This document shows positions 35,455 to 43,656 of a DNA stretch of 64,000 nucleotides, one piece after another; within the stretch, counting starts at the first letter, position 1, and each line of letters opens with the position of its first letter. The notes under the pieces were generated by a model, which saw only the letters and a program-made list of their open reading frames with translations, had not been told where the DNA came from and did no database searches. The stretch covers positions 1,984,001-2,048,000 of the forward strand of contig NZ_JBKINJ010000001.1 in NCBI RefSeq assembly GCF_046602855.1, written 5' to 3'. This DNA is from Gracilimonas sp046602855 (GTDB taxonomy: Bacteria; Bacteroidota; Rhodothermia; Balneolales; Balneolaceae). A program made the position numbers and the translations under genes.

Positions 35455-36084
35455 ATGCCAATAACAAAATTAAGTGCAACATATAAAGCCACTGAAAGAA
35501 TCGAAGAATCGGCTCTTATAGAACAGCTCATTCAGGGAAGAGAATCCGCTTTCCGGACTTTGGTTAACGATCATAAAGATCAGGTTTACAATACATGCAT
35601 GGGTTTTTTACGAAATCCCCACGATGCAGAAGATGTTTCACAGGAAGTTTTTATTGAAATATTTGACTCAATTGGTGATTTCAGGGAAGATGCATCACTT
35701 TCCACCTGGATATACCGAATAGCGGTTACAAAATCACTGGAGCTAATCCGGTATCGGAAACGCAAAAAACGTTCAGGTTTTTTTCAGGCATTAAATGCGA
35801 TGTTCAGTGAACCGGATCAAAATGTGGATGAAACAGAGTTTATGCATCCCGGTCTAGAACTTGAAAACAAAGAAAGGGCTAAGATCCTTTTTAATGAAAT
35901 TGACAAACTGACTGAAAAACAAAAAGTAGCCTTCACTCTTCAAAAAGTAGAAGGTTTAAGTTATCAGGAGGTGGCCGATGTTATGGAGAGTAGTTTGCCC
36001 GCAGTCGAATCCCTGATACATAGGGCTAAGAAAAACCTGAAGAAGCAACTTCATTCCTACTACCAACAAAATGAAATAGATTGA
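35455..36084 (+). CDS. ECF-type RNA polymerase sigma factor
   Basis: A 209-residue sigma-70 family protein. Region 2 (about 30-95) includes YNTCMGFLRNPHDAEDVSQEVFIEIF, and region 4 (about 145-200) is LTEKQKVAFTLQKVEGLSY with QEVADVMESSLPAVESLIHRAK, the helix-turn-helix. It belongs to the extracytoplasmic-function class. The next gene, for a one-helix membrane protein, starts three bases after its stop and a second membrane protein gene follows, as expected for a sigma / anti-sigma / sensor set. Confidence 0.93.
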   Translation: MPITKLSATYKATERIEESALIEQLIQGRESAFRTLVNDHKDQVYNTCMGFLRNPHDAEDVSQEVFIEIFDSIGDFREDASLSTWIYRIAVTKSLELIRYRKRKKRSGFFQALNAMFSEPDQNVDETEFMHPGLELENKERAKILFNEIDKLTEKQKVAFTLQKVEGLSYQEVADVMESSLPAVESLIHRAKKNLKKQLHSYYQQNEID

Positions 36085-36086
36085 TC

Positions 36087-36437
36087 ATGAAAAAGCAAAT
36101 GAATATACATGAGGAAGTAGATAAAACACTACGGTCGTTGGATAACATTAAACCTGTAAAGACCGATGCGTTCTTCTATAGCCGGCTAACAGCAAAACTT
36201 GAAAACAGGAATGAAGACGGTTATCAATTATCGGGTAAAACCGAGTTTGGTTTTAAATTAGCCGTTGCAGCCGTACTGATCATGATATCATTAAATCTGA
36301 TCTCACTCATTCAATTTCAGCCGGCATCCACTGATACTGTCGAGGCTCAAACTACCACTGAAAACTGGGCTGAGGAATTCACCGCAAGTTATCAGGTGTT
36401 TGACTTAGATTATTACGAAAATCTTGAGCAAGAATAA
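36087..36437 (+). CDS. Single-pass membrane protein, probable anti-sigma factor
   Basis: The start is the ATG at 36087. The 116-residue protein has a cytoplasmic N-terminus (about 1-54), one membrane helix (about 55-76: LAVAAVLIMISLNLISLIQF) and a short external tail of acidic character. It has no recognisable zinc anti-sigma motif. Its position directly between the sigma factor and a CnrX-like protein makes the CnrY-type anti-sigma role likely. It also resembles short Bacteroidota proteins that follow ECF sigma genes. Call by context. Confidence 0.7.
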   Translation: MKKQMNIHEEVDKTLRSLDNIKPVKTDAFFYSRLTAKLENRNEDGYQLSGKTEFGFKLAVAAVLIMISLNLISLIQFQPASTDTVEAQTTTENWAEEFTASYQVFDLDYYENLEQE

Positions 36438-36438
36438 T

Positions 36439-36942
36439 ATGGATATATCAAAAAAATACAAATGGGCACTGTCCGGACTTATCATAATGGTGGTTTTAAA
36501 TGCCGTTATTTTAGTCACGGTCTGGATGGATCACAACGATGGCCGCGACTGGCATAAACACAAGGATAATGATCATGACAGAAACAGTTCCCAGCAGTTC
36601 ATGAAAAATGAATTAGATCTGACTGATGAACAATCTGATAAGATCTCTGCTTTGAGGCGTGAACATTTTGGTGAGATACGATCCATTAAAAAAGAGCTGG
36701 ATCAAACAAGGCGCTCCTATTTAAACTATATCCTGATGAATGAGGATCATGATACTGAAATGCGAGACTCACTTGTTAACACTCTTACCCAGGGCTACGC
36801 TGAGATCGAAGAATCCCTTTACGTTCATATGCAGGATATCCGTGAGATTCTGAATGATGAACAGGCAGAACAGTTCAAAGAGTTTATGCAGCAGCATTCC
36901 CAACAAGACAACAAAAGGAAAAAACGCAACGGCAGAGATTGA
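36439..36942 (+). CDS. Membrane-anchored CnrX/Spy-like periplasmic sensor
   Basis: I start at the ATG at 36439, one base after the upstream stop; the TTG at 36424 overlaps the previous gene. The 167-residue product has one uncleaved membrane helix (about 10-31) and a periplasmic helical domain with LDLTDEQSDKISALRREHFGEI and IREILNDEQAEQFKEFM, the same double-motif hairpin as Spy, ZraP and CnrX. A His/Asp/Lys-rich segment (HKHKDNDHDR) follows the helix and could bind metal. With the two genes before it, this forms an envelope-stress or metal-sensing sigma module. Confidence 0.8.
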   Translation: MDISKKYKWALSGLIIMVVLNAVILVTVWMDHNDGRDWHKHKDNDHDRNSSQQFMKNELDLTDEQSDKISALRREHFGEIRSIKKELDQTRRSYLNYILMNEDHDTEMRDSLVNTLTQGYAEIEESLYVHMQDIREILNDEQAEQFKEFMQQHSQQDNKRKKRNGRD

Positions 36943-37020
36943 TCTGAGATTAAAAACAAAGTCAAACACCTTACTTGAGCAGGTCGAAGTTCGGGTGATT
37001 TATCTGTATCTTAAGTGTCT

Positions 37021-38133
37021 ATGACTATTACTGACACTACTCAAAAAACCGACCTGAAAGCCCTTACCAAAGACGAACTGAATCATTTTTGTTCTGAGCT
37101 TGGACTACAGAGCTTTCGCTCAGATCAGATCTTCCAATGGCTATACCAAAAAGGTGTATCTGATTTTGAGGATATGACGAATCTTTCCAAAGATCTCCGA
37201 GAAAAATTACGTGAGATCGCCACTCTTAACCGGATCAAACCGGTACAGCAGCAGGAATCACAGGATGGCACCATTAAATTCCTTTTTCAGCTTACTGATG
37301 AAGAGAAAGACTATAAGGTGGAAGCTGTTCTTATCCCTGATTTCTTTGCAGATGGAGCCGCACGGCGTTTGACTGTCTGTGTATCCTCTCAGGTAGGCTG
37401 CGTGTTCGGGTGTGCTTTTTGTGCAACCGGTAAAATGGGATTGTTCAGAAACCTAACGCACGGTGAGATCGTAGACCAGGTCCAGTATATAAATGACTTG
37501 GTCGAAGAAAAATATGGCAAAAAGATCACCAATATTGTTTACATGGGGATGGGTGAACCGCTTCATAACTACAAGGCGATTGTAAATTCAGCTCACATCA
37601 TTTCTGACCCCCTGAGTATTGAGCTTTCACCAAAACGAATTACAGTATCCACGGTTGGGCTTACCAAACAGATCAAAATGCTGGCCGATGATCAGGAGGA
37701 ATTCAATCTGGCGATCTCACTTCATGCCCCTACTGATATAAAACGTGATGAGATCATGCCGATCAACAGCTCTATGAATCTTGAGAGTTTAGAGGAAGCT
37801 GTCAAATACTACCACAATGCCACCGATAAACCGGTCACATACGAATATCTGTTGTTCGATGATTTCAACGACAGCCCTCAGGATGCCCGAGATCTAGCCA
37901 AGATCGCTAAATGGGTGCCCAGTAAGATTAATATCATTATGTACAACAACGTAGCCGGTGTGGAGCTAAAACGGGCACGAGAAGAACGCTTGAACGACTT
38001 CATGCGGGAACTCATCAAAAATGATGTAAGAGCAACCGTACGTCGCAGTCGCGGAGATGATATTGATGCCGGATGCGGTCAGCTAGCCATCCGGGAAGGA
38101 ACTCCCAAGGGAAAGACCATGGCGAAAAATTAG
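37021..38133 (+). CDS. rlmN: Dual-specificity RNA methyltransferase RlmN
   Basis: A 370-residue radical-SAM enzyme that methylates C2 of A2503 in 23S rRNA and A37 in some tRNAs. The start is the ATG at 37021. The radical-SAM cluster is C127-x3-C131-x2-C134 (VGCVFGCAFCATG). Other marks are YMGMGEPLHNY, SLHAPTD and the C-terminal catalytic cysteine C352 in DIDAGCGQL. The order and length match RlmN. It is alone on the plus strand. Confidence 0.95.
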   Translation: MTITDTTQKTDLKALTKDELNHFCSELGLQSFRSDQIFQWLYQKGVSDFEDMTNLSKDLREKLREIATLNRIKPVQQQESQDGTIKFLFQLTDEEKDYKVEAVLIPDFFADGAARRLTVCVSSQVGCVFGCAFCATGKMGLFRNLTHGEIVDQVQYINDLVEEKYGKKITNIVYMGMGEPLHNYKAIVNSAHIISDPLSIELSPKRITVSTVGLTKQIKMLADDQEEFNLAISLHAPTDIKRDEIMPINSSMNLESLEEAVKYYHNATDKPVTYEYLLFDDFNDSPQDARDLAKIAKWVPSKINIIMYNNVAGVELKRAREERLNDFMRELIKNDVRATVRRSRGDDIDAGCGQLAIREGTPKGKTMAKN

Positions 38134-38150
38134 CGGTGAATTCTTCAGTT

Positions 38151-38227
38151 CGCACCTTGTTCAAGCGTACCGCTTGGGCTAAAGTATAGTTTTAATTCCA
38201 ATCATCTCGTCACAAGCGAGACGCTTA
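38151..38227. repeat. Short palindromic repeats, family B
   Basis: CAAGCG-TAC-CGCTTG (38162-38176) and CAAGCG-AGA-CGCTTA (38213-38227) are close palindromes in the gap after rlmN. The longer unit 38151-38178, read on the minus strand, matches 47101-47127 in most positions (CCCAAG, ACGCTTGAAC, AGG). These differ from the REP units near the transposase. Confidence 0.6.
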
Positions 38228-38306
38228 CGACAGTCGAAATGAAAGGAGATTAGTTTTAAGAGCTCAGGATTTAGTCAGTTCTGTATTCTGAATCCTGACT
38301 TCTTTT

Positions 38307-39410
38307 CTAATCAATCAGTGTAAAGACTCTATCAAATTGCGGAACCCAATCCCGGATGGAGAACCAGACTATCGCTGCTTTACCGATCAAGTGGTCTTCA
38401 GGTATAAATCCCCAGAACCTGGAATCCATGCTGTTATCACGGTTATCTCCCATTCCAAAGTAGTAATTCTGCTGTATAATGTAGGTGTTAGTTTCTTGCC
38501 CGTTTATGTAGATCTTATCTCCCTGCCTTCTTAAGTCGTTACGTTCGTAACGCTCAATAATATCTTTATAGATGAACCAATTCTCATCATTCAGCACGAT
38601 CTCTTGTCCTTCAAAAGGAACCACGATCTCTCGCATTTGGTCAGGATTATTAAAGGCTTTAGAGAATTCACCCGGACTTTGGGTATAGTTTCTGTCAATA
38701 GAATTTTCGGGTGATACATTGAGAAACATGGTATCAACCTCAGCCCAGCCACTGACTTGTTCAGCAACCTGATCAGTCATATTTACAATATAGGTATTGT
38801 TGTTGTCGTAGCCGATCAACTCGCCCCCAACAGACTCCATCTTGGCACTACTTAAGCGAATTCGATCGTCCATTCTCAGTACATAGTGCTTCTGCAAACC
38901 CTCATGGTCCTTCTCCCGCTCACCGTTGATGTACAATACTTTGTCTTCGATAGACATCGTATCGCCGGGAAGAGCTACTGCACGTTTGATATAATTGGTT
39001 TTTTGTGAAACAGGTTTTACTTCCCAGGGCACATTAAAAACAAAAATATCGTTACGCTCTACATTTCTGAAACCGGGCAGGCGCGTCCACGGTAATTTGA
39101 CTCCTGGCACGCAGGCTCCCTGTATAAAAGGGATACAAAGCGCCATAGGGGTTCTGGGACCGTAGGTGATATTTGAAACAATAAGCAGATCACCCGTCAT
39201 CAAGGTTTTTTCCATGGATGGGGTTGGGATCTTATAGGAACCAAACAAAAAGGCTCGCAAAATAGCAGCAGCAATAAATGCAAACAAGATCGCATCCAGC
39301 CATTCCCTAAGCCAGGATTTTGCTTTCTTATTTTCCTCTTCTACCTTCGCTTTCTTTTTTTGCCAGTATGAGCTGCTATCCTGACTTTCAGGAGTCTTAT
39401 CGTCTTTCAA
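38307..39410 (-). CDS. lepB: Signal peptidase I
   Basis: A 367-residue inner-membrane peptidase that removes signal peptides from secreted proteins. A cytoplasmic, charged N-terminus is followed by a membrane helix (about 38-58). The catalytic dyad is S65 in IPTPSMEKTL and K142 in NYIKRAVALPGD. The C-terminal GDNRDNSMDSRFWG is the conserved box E. A large insert between boxes D and E (about 160-310) is usual in this phylum. It follows a secreted-protein gene and lepA on the same strand, so lepA-lepB forms one unit as in many bacteria. Confidence 0.95.
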   Translation of the reverse strand: MKDDKTPESQDSSSYWQKKKAKVEEENKKAKSWLREWLDAILFAFIAAAILRAFLFGSYKIPTPSMEKTLMTGDLLIVSNITYGPRTPMALCIPFIQGACVPGVKLPWTRLPGFRNVERNDIFVFNVPWEVKPVSQKTNYIKRAVALPGDTMSIEDKVLYINGEREKDHEGLQKHYVLRMDDRIRLSSAKMESVGGELIGYDNNNTYIVNMTDQVAEQVSGWAEVDTMFLNVSPENSIDRNYTQSPGEFSKAFNNPDQMREIVVPFEGQEIVLNDENWFIYKDIIERYERNDLRRQGDKIYINGQETNTYIIQQNYYFGMGDNRDNSMDSRFWGFIPEDHLIGKAAIVWFSIRDWVPQFDRVFTLID

Positions 39411-39418
39411 ATTCTGCT

Positions 39419-40003
39419 TTATTTAGTATTAATATGTGAAGGTTTTTTGATCTCTTCCTTCTTGTATTCACCTGCCATATAGGACACTTTATACCATTGG
39501 TTTCTTTCCGGTGAGTAAAAATAATCGACATATTCTTTTGGAGATGCATCTCTGAGTTCCCTGGTAAGCGTCCGCTTGACCTGAGGCATCAGGTCTATAT
39601 ATCGGCTAGCACCTACGTAGACCAATCCGTCATCGAAAGGCCCCTCCAGGTCGAGTACCATCATGGGGATATACCCGTCGATAATGAACCAATATTCAAA
39701 TTGAATGGATTTACCATCCCTCAAATACCCGTCTTTTTCGATGATATCTTCCACTGTTTGCGTCGGTTCACCGTAGGCACTTTGGAGTACCGCTCGGATC
39801 TCAATAGCCGGCATTCGATCCAGTTCGTTGAAATTGAATCCCTGTCCCGTCCATTTGATATCAGCAAATTGCTGCTGAAATTTTGCACGATCCTCGCTAT
39901 TCACTTTCTTGATCATGGGTTCCTCAAACTGAGCCTGGGCTGCAGTTGAGATCATGACCATCATGATGAAAAAGAATAATACACGCTTCATTAAGTTCTG
40001 CAT
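39419..40003 (-). CDS. Secreted protein of unknown function in the lepA-lepB unit
   Basis: The start is taken as the ATG at 40001-40003, four bases after the lepA stop, with AGG before it. The 194-residue product has a signal peptide (about 1-24, ending AAQAQ). The mature part is mixed alpha/beta with WTGQGFNFNELDRMPAIEIRAVL-like and FEYWFIIDGYIPMMVLDLEG-like stretches of alternating hydrophobic residues and ends in a basic tail. I do not recognise the family. Its place between lepA and lepB suggests co-expression only. Confidence 0.7.
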   Translation of the reverse strand: MQNLMKRVLFFFIMMVMISTAAQAQFEEPMIKKVNSEDRAKFQQQFADIKWTGQGFNFNELDRMPAIEIRAVLQSAYGEPTQTVEDIIEKDGYLRDGKSIQFEYWFIIDGYIPMMVLDLEGPFDDGLVYVGASRYIDLMPQVKRTLTRELRDASPKEYVDYFYSPERNQWYKVSYMAGEYKKEEIKKPSHINTK

Positions 40004-40007
40004 AGTT

Positions 40008-41813
40008 TTACCTGTCGTCTTCGTCCATAGATAGAACAGCAAGGAATGCTTCCTGTGGAATTTCCACGGTTCCTACCTGTTTCATTCGTTTTTTTCCTTC
40101 TTTTTGTTTCTCTAAAAGTTTTCTTTTTCGAGAAATATCACCGCCATAACATTTGGCAGTCACGTCTTTACGCATGGCCCGCACGGTATCACGGGCAATG
40201 ATCCGGTTTCCGATAGATGCCTGTACTGCCACTTCAAACTGTTGCTGAGGAATAAGTTCCTTTAATTTTGCACAAACTTTTCGTCCAAGATAGTAAGCCT
40301 TATCCCGGTGGGTGATACTTGAAAGTGCATCAACCTGATCACCATTCAGCAGAATATCTAAACGTACAAGATCGCCTTTTCGGTATTCAATAAATTCATA
40401 ATCTAAAGAAGCATATCCTCGCGTTCCGGATTTGAGTCGGTCATAGAAATCAAATACTACTTCAGCCATTGGTAGTTCATACGTAATTTCAACACGATTA
40501 TTTTGCATGAACAACTGATTTACATAAATACCCCGCCGTTCCTGGCATAATTTCATCACCGGCCCTATATAATCGGCCGGAGTAATGATACTAGCTTTGA
40601 TATAGGGTTCATAAATAGCCTCGATCTCTCCGGTGCCGGGCATCTGGCTTGGATTATCTACCTCAATTCTCTCCTTTTTCTCGACCAGTTCCACTTCATA
40701 CTGCACATTGGGTACCGTAGTGATAATATCGATATCAAATTCACGATCAAGTCGCTCCTGTACAATCTCCATATGAAGCAGCCCCAGGAAACCTGCACGA
40801 AATCCAAAACCAAGTGCCTTAGAGGTTTCAGGTTCATAGGTCAGTGAAGCATCATTCAACTGAAGCTTTTCGAGTGCAGCACGAAGGTCTTCAAAGTCAT
40901 CGGAATCCGTTGGGAAGATACCACTGAACACCATTGGTTTTACTTCTTTATAACCGGGAATCGGTTCCTTGGCAGGATTATCTACTTTCGTAATAGTGTC
41001 ACCGACACGGACATCCTGAAGCGATTTTACACTTCCGATCACATATCCCACATCCCCGGCACGCAATTCTTTGGTTGGCTCCTGTTTCATTTTCAGGTAT
41101 CCGATCTCCTCTGCATTATACTCTTCCAGATTCGACATAAACTTGAATAGATCACCTTTCCGGAGCACGCCCTCCATCACTCTCACATAGGCTATCGACC
41201 CACGGTAGGTGTTGAAGACCGAATCAAAAATAAGTGCACGCAGCGGTTTGTCATCTTCCCTTTTTGGACCGGGGACTTTTTCTACAATTTCTTCGAGAAG
41301 CTGATCCACTCCTTCACCGGTCTTACCGGAAACGTGCAAGATATCTTCATATTCACAGCCAATAAGGTCCACGATCTGTTGGCCAATACCTTCTGGATCC
41401 GCTCCGGGAAGGTCGATCTTATTAAGTACCGGTATGATCTCTAAATCCTGTTCAATGGCTTGATACAGATTTGAAATAGTCTGAGCTTCAATCCCCTGTG
41501 CGGCATCTACAATTAAAAGAGCTCCTTCACAAGCTTTCAGGGCACGAGACACCTCATAGGCAAAATCAACGTGACCGGGTGTATCGATGAGGTTAAAAAT
41601 AAAGTTCTCACCATTAGGGCGTTTGTAATCCATTCGGATGGCGTGACTCTTAATGGTAATACCACGCTCACGCTCCAGATCCATATCGTCCAGCATCTGC
41701 TCTTTCATGTCCCGTTCGCTAATAGCGCCGGTTTTCTGCAAAAGACGGTCTGCCAGAGTTGATTTCCCATGGTCTATATGGGCAATAATGCAAAAATTTC
41801 GAATGTTATTCAT
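40008..41813 (-). CDS. lepA: Elongation factor 4 (LepA)
   Basis: A 601-residue translational GTPase that back-translocates or helps initiation on the ribosome. The G domain has AHIDHGKSTLADRLL (G1), the DTPGHVDF motif (G3) and NKIDLP (G4). Domain II, EF-G-like domains III and V and the unique C-terminal domain (GNRIIARDTVRAMRKDVTAKCYGGDISRKRK) follow in order, and the length is normal. It is the first gene of the lepA / secreted protein / lepB unit. Confidence 0.97.
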   Translation of the reverse strand: MNNIRNFCIIAHIDHGKSTLADRLLQKTGAISERDMKEQMLDDMDLERERGITIKSHAIRMDYKRPNGENFIFNLIDTPGHVDFAYEVSRALKACEGALLIVDAAQGIEAQTISNLYQAIEQDLEIIPVLNKIDLPGADPEGIGQQIVDLIGCEYEDILHVSGKTGEGVDQLLEEIVEKVPGPKREDDKPLRALIFDSVFNTYRGSIAYVRVMEGVLRKGDLFKFMSNLEEYNAEEIGYLKMKQEPTKELRAGDVGYVIGSVKSLQDVRVGDTITKVDNPAKEPIPGYKEVKPMVFSGIFPTDSDDFEDLRAALEKLQLNDASLTYEPETSKALGFGFRAGFLGLLHMEIVQERLDREFDIDIITTVPNVQYEVELVEKKERIEVDNPSQMPGTGEIEAIYEPYIKASIITPADYIGPVMKLCQERRGIYVNQLFMQNNRVEITYELPMAEVVFDFYDRLKSGTRGYASLDYEFIEYRKGDLVRLDILLNGDQVDALSSITHRDKAYYLGRKVCAKLKELIPQQQFEVAVQASIGNRIIARDTVRAMRKDVTAKCYGGDISRKRKLLEKQKEGKKRMKQVGTVEIPQEAFLAVLSMDEDDR

Positions 41814-41966
41814 GAATTGAATAGGATAAGGGTGCGTCTCACTTTAAACGATAAAGATACAAAGAAGGCAGGAGCTGTTAAAATATGGTTAATGGTTATT
41901 TGCGAAATAGTTATTCGGGTTTAAATTCCTTCACAATGTATCCTACAAACAACCATTAACGAATAA

Positions 41967-42305
41967 TTATTCTCCGATATGCTTGTGTGTGCCTTTACTA
42001 TGGCGTTTTCGGAGCTTTTTAATGACTTTGTGGAGGGGAATCTCCTTTTCTGCCAACAACAGCATCAAGTGGAAGATCAGGTCAGCCGATTCATTAATGG
42101 TTTCTTTATCCTTACTGTTCTTTGAGGCAATCACAGTTTCAACTGCTTCTTCCCCAACTTTTTGAGCGATCTTGTCAATCCCTTTTTTGAACATGGACGT
42201 CGTGTAAGAGCCATCAGGCATTTCCTTTTTACGGTCATAGATTAGTTCTTCCAGTTCAATTAAAAATTCGAAATCCTTCTCTGTGATGGTTTTTATATCA
42301 GCCAT
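41967..42305 (-). CDS. hisE: Phosphoribosyl-ATP pyrophosphatase
   Basis: A 112-residue enzyme for the second step of histidine synthesis, hydrolysing phosphoribosyl-ATP to phosphoribosyl-AMP. Seen are LEELIYDRKKEMPDGSYTT, KIAQKVGEEAVETVIA and ESADLIFHLMLLLAEKEI, the MazG-like all-alpha metal-binding helices. It is a stand-alone HisE, not the HisIE fusion common in Bacteroidota. It is separated from hisA and hisF by about 5 kb and lies on the other strand, so the pathway genes are dispersed. Confidence 0.93.
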   Translation of the reverse strand: MADIKTITEKDFEFLIELEELIYDRKKEMPDGSYTTSMFKKGIDKIAQKVGEEAVETVIASKNSKDKETINESADLIFHLMLLLAEKEIPLHKVIKKLRKRHSKGTHKHIGE

Positions 42306-42428
42306 TTTTAACGTTTGTTTATTTTAGCGGGGTTGAAGTTCTCCATTTTAGATCACCTATACAATGTATTTCGAAAAATTTAATACGCTATCTAAAATAT
42401 TAACATCAGATCTTTCAGAACTGAAGCT

Positions 42429-43631
42429 TCATCTAATAGTGTCTTCTTCATTTTCACCATAGCCGGTCATTTCTATGTAACCGTTTCCTGTGATCCTTTC
42501 ATCATACATTTCCCCTTCAATTTTGAGGACCCCTTCGTAGTATCTTACAGAAACGTCCATTTCCTGATCCGGAAAGACAGTTGAAAGCTGCAGGTCAACT
42601 CCGTGATTTGGAATTCTGAGGTTCCACTGAGTAGGATATTCTGCCTTACTATGGGGACTCACCCATCTATCTAAAACTTCAAGGCTCACGTCTCCCGGAT
42701 TAAAATTGGACTTATTGCCTTCAGGGTCAATGATAGAACCGTTGGTAAATTGACTAACTGATCCATCTGAGTTCCTCAACTGATAATACATTATCTCGTA
42801 ATTATTGGAGAGTTGTATTGAAAACCAATCCCAGCCTTCCTGCTCTTCGTCCAAAGCTGAAGTACTCCACTCATGGTCCATCCAGCTGTAGCCATTTACA
42901 TCATGTACTTCTCCATCTTTAGTGACAGTCCCTTCAGTTTTCATTCGCGTAAAGGCAAGGTAGTATGAGGCGTTCCCTTGCTCGGATCCTTTCGGGTCGT
43001 AGCCATCTTCACCCTGTAAAACCAAAGGCTTGGCGGGGGTGATGTTCAGATCGAGTGCTGTCCCATTTTCCATTTCCGCTTTAATGCTAACCGGAAAATT
43101 CTTGTCGTTGCCGTCATTATTTTCTATCCGTTTTATCTCCCAGTCTTCCAGCCAAATTCGATGAGGTTCTGCCTGTGAACCTGCTAACCCGGCTGCGCCA
43201 CGACTATATCTTTCCTCAAATACATGGTCTTCATTTTCTATATCAGAAATAGCAAAGTGCCCCAAATATAGTTGATTTGTATTCCAGTCTTCACTAAAAG
43301 CCTTATCTGATGCATTCGAATCAGGCGGGGTCATCTGACTTCGGAATATGGTAAACTGATAACCGAACTGACGACCATCATCGGTAAATACATTCCCGGT
43401 ATAATACCACCATTCTGTTCTAAAGCCAGGATGTGGACCATGATCGTCAGGAAATACAAACTCTCTCGGACCTGTCGCTCTCAGATAACCTTCATTACTT
43501 CCGCCACCCATAGCTTCCGCAACGGATACCGAGGCTCTTATTTCGCCATCATCCTGCGTGATCTCCCAAATTCCGTAACCGGCCAAAGCTACAAGAAAGA
43601 CCACCATCAGACTCCAAATACTTTTATTCAT
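42429..43631 (-). CDS. AttH/CrtC-family lipocalin-like protein
   Basis: A 400-residue protein with an N-terminal signal or anchor (about 5-22). The family block is VFPDDHGPHPGFRTEWWYYT near 60, then QFGYQFTIFRS, and later YSWMDHEWSTS and WDWFSIQLSN, the AttH double lipocalin-like fold. Proteins of this family are often labelled carotenoid 1,2-hydratase (CrtC) or, wrongly, ABC permease. Here it follows an FtsX-type permease and an ABC ATPase on the same strand, as in AttEFGH-type sets, so a lipid- or small-molecule-binding role with the exporter is more likely than a carotenoid reaction. Confidence 0.82.
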   Translation of the reverse strand: MNKSIWSLMVVFLVALAGYGIWEITQDDGEIRASVSVAEAMGGGSNEGYLRATGPREFVFPDDHGPHPGFRTEWWYYTGNVFTDDGRQFGYQFTIFRSQMTPPDSNASDKAFSEDWNTNQLYLGHFAISDIENEDHVFEERYSRGAAGLAGSQAEPHRIWLEDWEIKRIENNDGNDKNFPVSIKAEMENGTALDLNITPAKPLVLQGEDGYDPKGSEQGNASYYLAFTRMKTEGTVTKDGEVHDVNGYSWMDHEWSTSALDEEQEGWDWFSIQLSNNYEIMYYQLRNSDGSVSQFTNGSIIDPEGNKSNFNPGDVSLEVLDRWVSPHSKAEYPTQWNLRIPNHGVDLQLSTVFPDQEMDVSVRYYEGVLKIEGEMYDERITGNGYIEMTGYGENEEDTIR

Positions 43632-43656
43632 TATCTCGCAATTGATTTAAATATTC

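Noticed and set aside
42429..43631. Carotenoid 1,2-hydratase (CrtC) as a product name, perhaps linked to light sensing by the B12 cluster
   Set aside because: The lipocalin-like fold is shared, but the gene sits in an ABC export set and no carotenoid synthesis gene is nearby. AttH-type is the safer call.
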